A DNA stretch of 64,000 bases, taken from contig JAUPFV010000001.1 in the NCBI GenBank assembly GCA_036936605.1, forward strand, positions 252,890,802-252,954,801, given 5' to 3'. The notes under the pieces were generated by a model that was given only the letters and a program-made list of their open reading frames with translations, did no database searches and was not told the origin of the DNA. The first letter of the stretch is position 1; each line of letters starts with the position of its first letter. Position numbers and translations under genes: made by a program. Source of the DNA: Limnanthes douglasii subsp. nivea (lineage: Eukaryota > Streptophyta > Magnoliopsida > Brassicales > Limnanthaceae). Positions 42,997 to 54,949 of the stretch are shown here, piece after piece.

Positions 42997-43362
42997 TAGA
43001 TGATCGACGTTGTTCGGCGGTTAGATGGAATGATCGGAATCGGCTTGACAGTTACGGTGGCCGGCACGGTTACGGTGTACGGTTGAGTCGTTGTCGTTTC
43101 AGTTTAAAATCGTCTTTTGGGTTCGCTCTCGTTTCACGTGTTTCTCTCTCCTCAAATTTAGAAATGTGAAATGGGAGGGAATTGGAACCCAAAAGTCAGT
43201 TTAGAAGGTGAAAAAAGTGGATTTCAACCAAAAAGCCCACTTTTATACCATAGAGGGTATTTTTGTCCAAAATATGGCTTTAGATATTTTATGAAACTAG
43301 TCTAAAAGTGGGTACCATTTTGGTATTTGATAGTTGACTAGGTATTTATGGGTAGTTTCCTC
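42997..43362. other. Promoter side and right end of the large MULE
   Basis: Non-coding. Contains GGTATTTTTGTCCAAA near 43257, also present near the right end of the small MULE-like element (27045-27061), which supports a family link. The right terminus is GGTAGTTTCCTC. Confidence 0.5.
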
Positions 43363-43371
43363 TTAAACTTT
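43363..43371. repeat. Probable 9-bp target duplication of the large MULE, right
   Basis: TTAAACTTT, one mismatch from 30749-30757. Confidence 0.6.
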
Positions 43372-46300
43372 TAAGTTAAAAATTATATTTAACATAAAAT
43401 TTACGAACAATATTTTTTTTATATAAACAAAAAATTAAGTACTCTATTGTTTTTAGTTTTGAATGATTTTATTCCTTCAAAGTCAAATCTCTCAAATTGT
43501 AGTTTTTTACAATAAATTTCTTGTAGTTATGTCTCTATTGGTTTTTAACTTTTTTATTGTTGTGATATTAGCTACATTTTAGCTTAAAACTTTGTATCTT
43601 TCATATTCTAATTTACTCCACATTTTTCAAATAATGCGTATGTTTAACATATTTATTATTTATGTACCCTAACATGATAACTATGTCATCTTTTAAAATA
43701 ATATTTTAACCTATCAATTGAACCATATCAATTGAACCAAGCAACTTTGAGACCAATAAATAAATAATTGCAATTTGGTGAGTAGATATTTTTTTTTAGA
43801 TTCTCAAAAAATATATATTTTAAATTAGAAAATAAAGGTCAAAATATGAAAATATTTTATATTTTAGATATAAATAACTTTTTATAAGATTTTTTTATAA
43901 AAAAAGTACCACAAAATTTTGGTTTTATATATAAAATTATTTGACACTTAATGTCAACATTAGTTGTACGTAAAAACTATCCGCAACTAATATCGACTAA
44001 GTATAACTTTGACCTAAATTTAAAGTTAGGATTTAACATTTGTTAGAAACTTTTACTATATATTAGTGAAAATTATTTGTGTTACAGTGTTATTTGATGA
44101 ACTTAGGTGATAAAAAAAAGTGAATAAGCTAGTGTAATATGTTTTGAATAAGCTAGTGATAAAAATGTGAATAAGCTAGCCCGTTCTAGAGTATCGTGGA
44201 AGGACTAAGACTTTGATTATTGAAGCTTTTTGTTTTTATTATTATTTTGAGATTGCACCAAAATTTATCCATTTTGTAATTTTGAGATTTAATATTCATG
44301 TCCAACTAATGTCTCGTCGAGCAAAACTACTAAACCAATTACAGCTTGACTCGTAAGAGTTTTGAGGTTTGTTGGTCATATACTTATCTCATTAAACCCT
44401 TTTACTGACCAAACCTCATTTGAGGAAAAACACTCAATTTTTACAGAAAAATAGAGTATGCAAATAGGTAGCATTTCCTCTGTTTTTTATTTACTAGTGG
44501 TTGGTTATCTTATAGGCATGAAATTTCATAAGTTATCATTAGTCGGAAGTTAAGATTTGAAAAACCTAGTTCGGATTGTTTGTGAGTGCATACTGGTAGC
44601 CATATAGTCCTTTAAAAGTATGAAGGAAAGACTAAGTAATGCTCTTGTTATGTTGAGGGAGTAATCCGAGACTTCATACTTCTGCATGGTTGAGACTTTC
44701 CTTCAACCTTAAAATTTGTTTCAAATTTTTTTAAATTAAAGTTTTTCTCTAGCCGGAACTTCTATGGTTTAATTGGAAATGAAAAAGTGTTGAAATAACA
44801 AATGACAATAAGTTGCATACATTTTGGATAAGTGAAAAGTCCGCTTGACACGTGTATGAGACATATAATGGTTATTTTATTCTCGCACACGTGATGTCTG
44901 TTACTCTCCCTCCATCTCATTCTTTAGATTTGTTTTAATCATGACCTTTAATCTGGAAAACGATCTAAAATATTGATTAAATAATTTAAACGTTAAGATT
45001 TTTTTTATCTTATTTACAAATAACTTTATTTATTTTTCATTTTGTTTTCTTACAAACTTTACCATTTTTATTGTCTCGAGCTTTCTTTTTTCTTTTATTG
45101 ATTGAACTCCTTAGATATTGTAACTTTAAGCTTTACTTACTTTTTCAATTTTCACAAGATAGTATATTTCCTTATTGTTTGTCTTATAAAATTTTTAAAA
45201 CAATGAATTGAAATCTCATATGACTGAAAATACCTAGCAGTATGATGGCCAAAATCAAAATCTTAGTCCTCAGTTTGAGATACCTTCTACCAGAACCTTA
45301 TTTAGAAAGTATGATTCTCATGATCATTCTGGGAATGTTCCCATTTTGGATGTTATACTACTACAATCAATAATCCGTTTACCGCTCCTAGTTCTGGAAG
45401 AGGGAGTTCATCTACAGATGCTCCAAAAAATTCTTTGGAAGCTTCTGAGCAAGATAATCATTTTATATATAGTTTGTAACAACCTACTGTGAGTATGTTT
45501 CTAACTAAGCATAACTACGTATATATCTTAAGATGATTATGCTTCGAAAAGAATAGAATAAGGACTCATTTCCAACTTCAAAATCTAGTTTCCTAATAAG
45601 TGGGAGACTCGTTTAAATTCTTTTCACGGAGAAGTAATTTTTTTTACTTATATGTTTGATATATCTTAAGCTACAGTCTAATAGGTATTTGATCAAATTA
45701 TTTCAAGAGACTCAAATATACCTCAACCAACTGGCACTCAATACATAGAGAATGTTTATGGGTCATTATCATGTCTCGATTTGTTTACAGGCGTTTTAGA
45801 ATTCAAAATTTCATGGCCATATGTACAACTTTTAATATACATTTTACTCGTTCATTTTAATTTACTATGTCAACTGGTTGCCATATTCTGGAACACCATC
45901 TACTTCTTAAAATAAATAGGAAAAAAAGCTTGTATGTATCTCTGATGATTAAAAGATTGGTGAGAAGTTGGATCAACACAATTGTTTTTATATCTGGAAT
46001 ACTAAATGTTAGTTTCTTCTTTTATACATATGTGTTAAGTGTGTGCTTTTATTAACACACCTTATTTCTATCTGTTTTTTGTGTCTATATTATTTCCAAA
46101 ATTTCCTTTTTACTTAAGGAATCAGATTGTTACTGCTTACAATGAGTATACTAGACTTGTTGAAAAGACTAATAAATTTTTCCATGATCACATGGTCATT
46201 ATTCTGGATAAATATTTTATAAATAGTGAGTTATGGTCGAATCCTCTAGCAATCGCTTCTCTTTTAGGTGAGCCGACCGAGTTTGTAACTAAAGAAGTAG

Positions 46301-48485
46301 GTTTTCTTCCAGTGGAGTCTAAAAATACATATGTTTTCACAAGTCTTCTAAATATTGTGGCTTAAAAAATAAGGTTAATATGGGACAGTCCCATGTCAAA
46401 TAACATAATTTTACTTCTTATTATCGTAAGACTTCAATTTTCGAAGATGTTTTAATTTCTGATCGTTCTTAAAGCCAACAAAGATATTTTTTCCAAAGTT
46501 GTTGAGGCTTTAACTACGTTATTTTCCAACCTTTCATAGTTAACTTATGTTGTTTCAGAAGTAGTTATGATCAATTTTCTTCTATATGTTTCTTCTTCAA
46601 AAGTTTCTTTTGTTGTCGTTTCTCATTATGCTTCTCTTATTCCAAGGGACCTTCTTATAAAATCTTATATTCCCTAAAATGTTATTGTTGGAATAAATTT
46701 GTTTGAGGCTGATTTTGATTTTGCTAAAAAACTTCTCTTTGAACCAATAAAGTTAATGTTATTACTGATAGTAGCTCTCAAAAAGTGAATGATGTTTTTT
46801 ATTGCACTGGGAAGGAGAAGAGAAACATTGATTAATATTTCTTATAGAATAGATTTAGATTTCCTTAAAAAACACATAGTAAATTTACTTCCCAACCCAC
46901 ACATAGTTTAAATTGGATGTTCAAACCAAAATTCAAGAGTGGTGATTCTCTTGAAGGATCTCAAGCGAAGAAAATCAGGGCTGAAAAATCTACTGATAAA
47001 GGGCTAGTATTTAAAATGTGGTTTTTGTTTTTGCTGAAGAAGTTAATAATCTTCTTGGATTTTTTACCATCAATGTTGGTATTTCATAAGTTTTATGTAC
47101 CAAATCTGTATACGCTTCATGCAAAATGCAAACTAAACCGAAGTAGTTGCATATGAAATTCCTAGCAATCAAGTTGGAGTTGTTTCTTATTTTATTGAGT
47201 AATGAGAACATCCAAACATATCTGACTGAAGACCAACTTGATATCATTAAATTTATTAGTTGTTAGAATCATTCCTATAAAACACTCAAGAGAAAGGGAA
47301 CTTTGTGGAGAGTTCAACAAGGTTGTGGAGAGTTTTATTAGCCAAATTAAGTATGAACCCACTTACATAATGAACAATTTAGCTACTGCCCAAAACATGT
47401 CTTTAATTAGAGCAAATAAGTTTAGTTCTCTGTTTCAATTCAGAACAACGTCTCAACTACTTCTCTAACTTTAACAATATTGTTAAGTGCTAAAGTCCAG
47501 AGCTATTCTAATTTACTTTAGCAACATCAACCCATTTTGTCAAGACCCAAATAAGGAGATCTTCTAGAAGACATCAAGGTAAAAAAAATTCAATAGTCAA
47601 GGAATGTTATTTTTTTATTATTATCCAAGATTCAATTTTTTTTATTTAAACTCATATAATTCTGTTTTGGGAACCTAAGAGTCCTTTTTTTCTCAATATA
47701 TTTTGGTTTTCTTTGTATGGCTATATATAAAGCCTTAAAGCCTTTGTATTTTCCAAAATAAATAAAATAATAAAAAAACGAGTTTATATTCAAAACATAT
47801 GTCTATAACAAATCTATCTTTAAACCATTCTTGTGAGAAGCAAATTTAGTTGATCATTCATTTTATTTTTATTCAGGATAAACTCAATCTAGAGTTATAC
47901 TTATCAAAGGTTTTCCATCACTTTGGTGACTTAACTTAATCCATTCCTTATTTATCATCACCTCCCATCTAATTTTGCTTGTGAGTGTTCTCTAAAAAGC
48001 AACGAGCGAAACCAACATTCCATCTACCGCCACACACATCATCTCAATCCATTCAAGTTGTGAGTGATCTTTGAAAAATAATTTATATTCCCAAACCATT
48101 TTCCTGCCTACATGATTTGGTATTAGATCCATAAAATTTATTTTCAAGTTTTTATCATCTTTATACACAATCCATTACAATGGAAGAAAACAATAAGGAG
48201 ACTCTTGTTTAAATGATGGCTATTATGGAAGAGTATACACAAATGCAAAGTAAAATGGTACGAACACGAGGTGCATAAGTTCATACTATGATAAACAAGC
48301 TTGAAGAACGTATTAGTCAAATTGAGCTGCCCTTAATAAGACTTGAAGTCATAAGAAATCTCCAAAATCTAGAACATGATGAAACATAATATAAAGATGA
48401 TGACATGCTTAGTAGATATCATTTTAAGAGAGGAAGATCAAGAGATGAATGACTAACAAAGGCCTAAAAATGTAGAGGTAAAGCT
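43372..48485. other. AT-rich DNA with unassigned decayed ORFs
   Basis: 43372-45200 shows nothing. Between about 45218 and 47470 on the plus strand several short frames read like one decayed protein: NNPFTAPSSGRGSSSTDAP near 45390, TAYNEYTRLVEKTNKFFHDHM and LLGEPTEFVTKEVGFLP in 46039-46365, and KFKSGDSLEGSQAKKIRAEK in 46917-47156. The composition is protein-like and the pieces lie in order, which suggests an old element or virus-like ORF, but I recognise no family. 47600-47790 is AT-rich and looks like a 3' UTR. 48180-48480 has further unassigned fragments. Confidence 0.4.
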
Positions 48486-48935
48486 TGAAAAGGGAAAATT
48501 ATGTAACTAGAATACATTAGTAATTTAAAGGTGTAATTTGACATAAAGAAAGACTTTTACGAACAAATGACAATTATGTAATGTAAAAGAACTATTTCAT
48601 AACAAGTAGTAAACTTAAGGGAGGGACCATAATAAGTAATTAGTTTAAACAAGTGGGATCCAACAAATGTACTATAAAAGTGCATCAACTCTTTTGAGGA
48701 AAGTTGATTGATTAATGATTAGGGAATTATTTCTTGTGACTTTCTCTCTCTAGAATATGGGACTTCTCTATCTAAACTCACCTATAACAATAAACATAAC
48801 GAATTTGATCCTAATTTTTTTTACTCATAAACCTCCTCCAAATATATCTGGAACTATAACAACATACATAACGGATTTGGTCCTCCAAACATTATTTTAC
48901 TCATAAACCTTCTACAAAGATTTATGGAACTATCA
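48486..48935 (+). repeat. 5' LTR of Tat element 2
   Basis: 450 bp, from TGAAAAGGGAAAATT to GGAACTATCA, with a TATA box (TATAAAA, 48673-48679). Contains an internal near-duplication around CTCATAAACCT (48826 and 48900). Confidence 0.85.
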
Positions 48936-48936
48936 T

Positions 48937-48954
48937 TGGCATCGTCTGTGGGAA
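48937..48954 (+). other. Primer-binding site of Tat element 2
   Basis: TGGCATCGTCTGTGGGAA differs from the element 1 site at two positions and lies at the same distance from the LTR. Confidence 0.8.
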
Positions 48955-48993
48955 ACGGTTTGGTACCCGAAATCGTTTTCCAAAACCTTTATT

Positions 48994-51500
48994 GTGATTT
49001 TGAAAGAGTTAGTGATGGCAATTCAAGGAGAATTGGAGATGAATAATGATTTTATGACTGAGAAAAAGTTCAAGGGGAACCTTATCAGAGATAACTTGGG
49101 AAATGAGCAACATGATAATCAATATGTTGGTGAGATGTTGGAAGAGCATGTCTTAGTGGCTCGAAAGAAAGAACTCTTAGAAGAAATTAAAAAGTTGAAT
49201 CCTGAAAGAGACGTCGCAATGGCCTTCAAAAATATTCGATTAGAGGTTTGAAAGGAAAATGAAATTGAGAACTAAGAATTGGATGATAACCATCGAATTG
49301 ATAATAAGAAAGACAAATATAAAAGGCACAGATGTTATTCTCCGAGGAGGAAAGTAAAGCCTAAATATCGATATGAATCATCTGAGTCTAGTGATTATTC
49401 ACTTTATGATTCGAGTGAATCTTCCCCGTAAATTTCTTATCATCAGGAGAAAAATACTACAAATAGGTATTCAAGGAAACACAAAAAAGAATATAGAAGA
49501 CCTCGTTAAATTAGAGACTCGAAAGAAAAAAATACAAGGTGTAGAGGATCATGATAAGAAAAAACAGGTTACTCATGTTCAAAATCCATCGGGAATTCAA
49601 AATTTTGAGTATCGAGTGAGCAACCAATACACAACCCCATCCGAGGAAGGTATTTATACAATGGAAAATGAAGTTTTGAGGGCCAATGTTTATAGGGCTA
49701 GTCATAAGTGGAGGTCTTCTCATTTGTAGTCGGATATACTTTCTGGCAGCCTTCCAAAACATTTTGATATTTTAAAATTAGAAAAGTTCAATCAAAATCA
49801 AGATTAGGCATGGGCATTCGGTTCTTCGGTTCGGTTCGGTTTGGTTCTTTCGGTTCTCGGTTCTTTCGGTTCTCCAAAACTAGTACCCATTTAGGAACCG
49901 AATAAATTTTAATTCGGTTCGGTTCGGTATGGGTACTTAACTCGGTTCCAATCGGGTAATTTTGGATACTTTAAATGCTTTGCAATATCAACATTTATAA
50001 AACTTCTTTTACACTTTAAAACAATAAAACTATGTTAAATTGTAAGAAAAAAACTAAATATAAGAAATATTCAAAATTATAATAAAGAATAATATTAGTA
50101 ATAAAACAAATGGAGAGATGATATCAAGTTTATTAAATTATATAAAGGTTGGTATTTTGTTATTTTGTTTATGCGCATAATAATTTGTAAATATGTCGTC
50201 AATTTAATAAAATATGTTGTCATTTATTCAAGAGAACATAATTAGAGATCAATGATAAAAGACAAATTTAGGGGAATCTAACTTTAAAATAGAAAATATA
50301 TTTTTAAAACAATTCAAAATTAAGGGTAAATACATAGGTTCGGTTCCTAACGGGTACCCACGGTTCTTCGGTTTGGTACGGTTCAGTTCCGACACCCATG
50401 GGTAATTGAAAACTGGAACCATTCGGGTATTATGAAAGAATCAAATCTACTTCGGTTCGGTTCTTTCGGTTCCGGTTAAAATGCCCATGCTTACTCAAGA
50501 TCCTGATAGCCACATTTAACAGTTCAATAATTTTACGATTAATTTTTATGATGATAATAAGTTACTTTGCAGGGCTTTCTCCCAAACATTCAAGAGTGTT
50601 GCTTCCAAATGGTATAATCGACTTCTGCAGGGTTATATCAAAGCTTTAATATGTTTTGGAATGTTTTCCGACATCATTTCGTTGGAAGCAAAAAATTTCG
50701 AGCTAATGGTGATGCTATAATATACTATAAGCAAAAGGTTGGGGGAAGTCTGAAGGATTATACCAACCGTCTTATCAAAGTAAAAATTGACATGGAATAT
50801 TGTGAGGACTCTGTGGCTTTGGTAGCTTTTCGAATGTGATTTTTCCCAGGGATATTGAAAGATATTATGGCTAAAATATAGGCGATAATGTTTGGGGCTC
50901 TGCTAGATCAAGTTGAAAAAATAATACTGGTTGAGGAGACTCGGGTTTCAGAAATAGTTTTTTTTATCAGCTGGAACATAATTAGTTCCAAAGATCTCTT
51001 AATGTCCAACCCTCTAGAACGAATGTACAACCTAAAGTATCAAGCCAGTTTCCTCCGAGGCCCACAGTAAACCAACAAGCATATGTTACACAAAAAATAA
51101 CTAGGCCAATGTCCAATAAATAGATTCGTCCAGCTCATTTTGCGGAGTTAACTGTATGTGTGGAAACAATATTCGATAAAACTCGGAGTCAAGTAAAATT
51201 TTGTAAGCCTTTTCCTATACAAAATCCGAGGGAAAATAGAAACAATAGACATTGTAAGTATCATGAAGATGTTGGGAATGATATGAAAGAGTGTGTGGCA
51301 TTCAAAAAATAAATACAAGCATTAATCGATAATGGGAAGCTAACTACCTTTGTAAAGAAACATTCTCAGAAGAATCTGATGGCTGAAGAAATGTCAAAGG
51401 AATAAAGTGCATTGGTGATCATCGAAGAGATTGATTATTTTGATATTAAAAAAGGGTACTTCGACCCAAAAGAGGGAATAAACAACGTTAGTATTTTTGA
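48994..51500 (+). pseudogene. Gag of Tat element 2, decayed
   Basis: 48994-49251 is an open N-terminal piece (MAIQGELEM from the internal ATG, with a charged helix like element 1). The capsid domain reads KWYNRLLQG near 50610 and FRHHFVGSKKFRANGD in 50651-50839, closely matching element 1. The knuckle reads CKYHEDVGNDMKEC near 51254-51297, where the second His of the element 1 motif is Asn. It is split by the MITE at 49805-50493 and by several stops. Confidence 0.85.
49805..50493. mobile_element. hAT-like MITE inside gag of Tat element 2
   Basis: 689 bp. The ends are TAGGCATGGGCATT and, as reverse complement, TAAGCATGGGCATT: a 14-bp inverted repeat with one mismatch. Flanks ATCAAGAT (49797-49804) and CTCAAGAT (50494-50501) form an 8-bp target duplication with one mismatch, the hAT size. 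Both subterminal regions carry multiple CGGTTC/CGGTTCGGTT repeats. No coding capacity. Removing it joins gag coding sequence that matches element 1 on both sides. Confidence 0.85.
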
Positions 51501-51699
51501 AGAGGTTATTCCGAGGAAAAATGTTAGTGATTTTATGTGCATTTTTTGAATCTTTGGAAATTTCTGGAGGTGATACTTTTGCAGGAAATTCGAACAACTC
51601 TCGGAAAAGGCATATAGTCATCCTGACTACTCAGCTTGAAGCAGGCGCTTTGATGCATTTATATCGAATTTGTCTCCAGTAATTTGCTTTGAGATGATG

Positions 51700-52000
51700 A
51701 TATGAGAGATGTGGTAGGACCACATGAAGATATAGTTGTAATTGAAGTAAGGATAGCTGGTGATCAAACACAGATTTTTGATTGATATGGGCACCTCTGC
51801 TAACATTTTATTCATGAGTACTTCTAAAAATATTATTAAACCTCCTATAATTTGACGATCAGATCGAACTATTGTGGGATTTACAGGGGTGACAGCATAA
51901 GTCGTTGGAGAAGTTGAAAGTGTGGTGGATTTGGGTCGATAGCCATTTAAAAACGAAGTAACTATATTGTTTATTGTTGTAGACATACCAAATTCTCCAA
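51700..52000 (+). pseudogene. Aspartic protease remnant of Tat element 2
   Basis: A frame reads LIDMGTSANILFMST, then RSDRTIVGFTG and EVTILFIVVDIP, aligned with element 1. The catalytic DTG has become DMG. The domain is cut off after VVDIPNSP, where the inverted fragment begins. Confidence 0.75.
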
Positions 52001-52831
52001 CGACTCAGAGTATGCTATGAATCCATTAGGTTGTATAGATGGATTGTCTATTGTTGTAGACCCATTAGGCTGTATAGATAGACATTATTGTACATGAATC
52101 CATGGGTACGACTCAGAGTATGCTATGGTTACCAAGGAGTCTGCTAATATATTTTCCGATCTGGGTATATGCTCGTAGCTGATATCTTTGAAGTTTGCTG
52201 CCACTTCTTTAAGAATGAATAAATATTCAATTAACTGCTCCTTTTTTGCCTCAGATTGACCTTGGGCATGATGGATAAGAAGCTGAGAATCGCTCATTAA
52301 TCTAACTCTTCTGGCTCCACATAGCAAGGCTAATTTCAAACCAGCTATATCAGCTTCATATTCTGACTCATTGTTAGAAGCCCTGAAAGCAAAACATATG
52401 GCCTGGTATAGCTTGTCGTCGTACGAAGAAGTTAAACATATCCCAGCACCACAACCCATGGTACTTGATCCACCATCTGTCCGGACAACCCATACCTTCT
52501 TAGTTTTCTCATCTGCAGCTTGCTTAGTACTTTTGTCCGAATGGAATTCAACTAAGAAATCAGCAACAGATTGAGCTTTGATTGCAGTTCGAGGGGCAAA
52601 ATCAATTTCATTGTCCCCCAATTCTACTGACCACTTGGTCATCCTACTTGATATGTCCGCCTTTTGAAGAACATTTTTCAAAGGAAAAGATGTCCGGACG
52701 ACAACAAAATGAGACTGAAAATAGGACCTCATTCTCCTGGCAGCAATTACTAAAGCCAGTGCTAGCTTTTCAAGTTTTAAGTACCTTCTTTCAGGATCCA
52801 ACAAATTGTCTATTATTGTAAACATACCCAT
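52000..52831 (-). pseudogene. Inverted RNase H / archaeal RNase H fragment of another Tat copy
   Basis: An uninterrupted 248-codon minus-strand ORF (52831 to 52085) covers the end of the standard RNase H (RRYLKLEKLALALVIAARRM), the tether (SVADFLVEFHSD) and a whole archaeal-type RNase H starting WVVRTDGGSSTMGCGAG and including RLMSDSQLL and HIPRSENILADSLV. It lies in reverse orientation between protease and RT of element 2, which has its own copies of both domains further on. At the left junction, GACTCAGAGTATGCTATG and a GTAGAC...TGTATAGAT block are repeated, resembling filler from break repair. The ORF is far better kept than its surroundings, so it came in later from a younger relative. 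Confidence 0.85.
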
Positions 52832-53700
52832 TTGAAAATCGGTACAAAATTATTTCCAAGTTTAAGTAAGAGATTAATTGAGTTTTTATCCACTAAGTTA
52901 GATATGTTTGCTTGGTATTCTGAGGATGTGACTGGAGTGCCCGCTGAAATAATTTGCCACAGGCTGGCATTTAAGAGTAATGTGCATCCAATCATACAAA
53001 AAATAAGGCCTTTTTCTCAGGAAAAATCTGAGTTAATAGTGGCGGAGGTAGATCGTTTATCCCAAGTATGGCACATTTAGGAATTTCAATATCCGTTATA
53101 GGCAGCAAATCTAGTGTTGGTTAAAAAGAAAAATGACAAGTGGCGAATGTGTAGATTTCACTGACTTAACTAGGGCATGTCCAAATGATCGTTTCCCAGT
53201 CCCGCGGATAAATCAATTGGCAGATTCCACATTAGAAAATCGATTACTTTCCTTTTTGGATGCCTATGTAGGGTATAATCAGATTAAGATGGATCTGAAA
53301 GATGAAGAGAACACTTCATTTATTACTGGAATGGGTCTGCATTGCTGTAAAATAATGTCATTTGGGTTAAAAATGCAAGGGCTACTTATTAACGTTTGGT
53401 GAATAAAACTTTCGAAGCATAGATAAAGCGAAATGTTGAAGTATATATTGATGATTTGTTGGTGAATAAAACTTTCGAAGCATAAATAAGGAAAAATGTT
53501 GAAGTGTATATTGATGATATGTTGGTAAAAAATCTTTAAAATGAGGATCATTTTGATGATCTTGAATAATTTTTTGATAACTTAAAAATTGTCGACCTGA
53601 AGTTAAATCCAGAAAAATATACATTTGGGGTTCAATTTGGAAAATTCCTTGGGTATATAGTGAGTGAAAGAGGGATAAAAGCCGACCCAACATAATTGAA
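52832..53700 (+). pseudogene. Reverse transcriptase remnant of Tat element 2
   Basis: 52832-53080 gives the N-terminal RT (LDMFAWYSEDVTGVP, IIQKIRPFSQEKSELI). 53133-53402 has CVDFTDLTRACPNDRFPVPRI, SFLDAYVGYNQI and the following MSFGLK. The YIDD box occurs twice because 53398-53460 is duplicated at 53461-53523. RT then runs to LGYIVSERGIKADP near 53690. Confidence 0.85.
53398..53523 (+). repeat. 63-bp tandem duplication over the RT YIDD box
   Basis: GAATAAAACTTTCGAAGCAT starts at 53401 and again at 53464. Each unit ends in a YIDD-coding stretch (TATATTGATGATTTG and TATATTGATGATATG). The 63-bp period equals 21 codons. Confidence 0.9.
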
Positions 53701-54720
53701 AGCTTTAACTGTTATGACACCCCTCATTATATTAAAGAAGTTCAAATATTAACGGGTTGGTTGGCAGCGTTAAATAGATTTATATCCCGCTCCTCGGATA
53801 AGCGTGCTTCTTTTTTCCAAGTGTTAAGACAAGATAATTGTTTTAATTGGACAAAATAATATTATGAGGCCTTTCATCGGATTAAAGAATACCTTTCGTC
53901 GCCAGAAATCCTGACAAATCCTATTCCGAGAGAGAAATTATATGTTTATATATCGATAACAGATTATGCCGTAAGTGCCGTTTTAATTCGGGAAGAAGAA
54001 AATACCCTAAAACCAGTGTATTCCATCAGTAAAAGTTTGTTGGATGCAGAGAAACGGTATTTTAAATTAGAAAAGTTGGCTCTTGCGCTAGTAATTGTTG
54101 TTCGAAAAACCATATTTCCAAGCTTATTTGATCATCGTACGAACATATTTTCCGTTAAAAAATATGCTTCAAAGTTATGATATTTCGGGAAGAATGACCA
54201 AATGTTTGGTTGAGTTGGGATGTTTTGATATTGAGTTTGAACCTAGGATTACAATCAAAGCACAAGTCTTGGCAGTTTTCTTAGTAGAGTTTCACTCTAA
54301 ATGGTCGGATATGGAAGTATATGATGAAAATTTTGAATCAGAATGGATAATCCGAACAAACCAACGCTCAAGTACATCAGGTAGCAGGACAGGGGTGTAA
54401 TTAATCTCTCCATAAGGAATTACTATGTACCAAACCATCCATTTTTGGTTTAAAGAAAAAAATAACGAGACATAATACGAAGTAGCTTTAGCAGGATTAA
54501 GGCTTGCTCAAATTTATGGGGCCAAATTTTTTTTAAGTTAATAAGTGATTGACAACTTCATGTTAATCATGCATCTGGAAAATCCGAGGCTCGAAAGGAT
54601 CGTTTGGTGAAATATTTGAAGATATTAAAATATTTAACTTTAGCCTTCCGAAATGTCAGGTATGAACACGTTCGAAGAGAGGAGAATTTTTTGCCAGACT
54701 CACTGGCAAATTATTTATAT
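53700..54720 (+). pseudogene. RNase H and archaeal RNase H remnants of Tat element 2
   Basis: 53740-54110 aligns with element 1 RNase H (RFISRSSDKRASFFQVLRQ, LYVYISITDYAVSAVLI). 54095-54400 covers FPLKNMLQ to the tether and WIIRTNQRSSTSG, where the catalytic Asp of the second RNase H (RTD) has become Asn. 54450-54720 holds the remainder (ALAGLRLAQIYGA, HVRREENFLPDSLA). Confidence 0.8.
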
Positions 54721-54949
54721 TTATAGGAATACCAATGGACAATTACACAAAAAAACCCTTCAATTATCAAAAATTTAGAGCAGATGGTTGGAATAGTGGA
54801 CGAGGCTCATCAAATATCCTTCAGTGAAGAAAAATATTGGAGGTTAGACATCAGGATTTTTTAGAAAACAATGAATTACCAATTGACAAAATCAATGTCC
54901 AAGAAAATACGTTTTAAATCTTAGGGTTACATGGTATTCAGAGGAATCA

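Larger units (their letters stand above)
30758..43362. mobile_element. Large MULE carrying a transposase and a Ulp1-type protease gene
   Basis: A 12.6-kb interval with a MURA-like transposase on the plus strand (31734-34290) and, pointing toward it, an acidic ORF (35279-35644) and a multi-exon Ulp1-type gene (37269-42996). The left end is GGGAAATGATACACTAGATAC and the reverse complement of the right end is GAGGAAACTACCCATAAATAC, only loosely inverted. Near-perfect 9-bp flanks support these limits. MULEs with Ulp1-like (C48) genes and weak terminal repeats are known in plants (Kaonashi-type in Arabidopsis), so the class is known. The acidic ORF and the dispersed motif in the non-coding parts I do not recognise. 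The transposase has two in-frame stops, so this copy is probably not autonomous now. Confidence 0.7.

Noticed and set aside
30758..43362. The minus-strand Ulp1-type gene as an independent host SUMO protease.
   Set aside because: Its N-terminal blocks are of the kind found in MULE-borne Ulp1 proteins, it lies within the element limits next to a MULE transposase, and its introns carry the element-specific motif.
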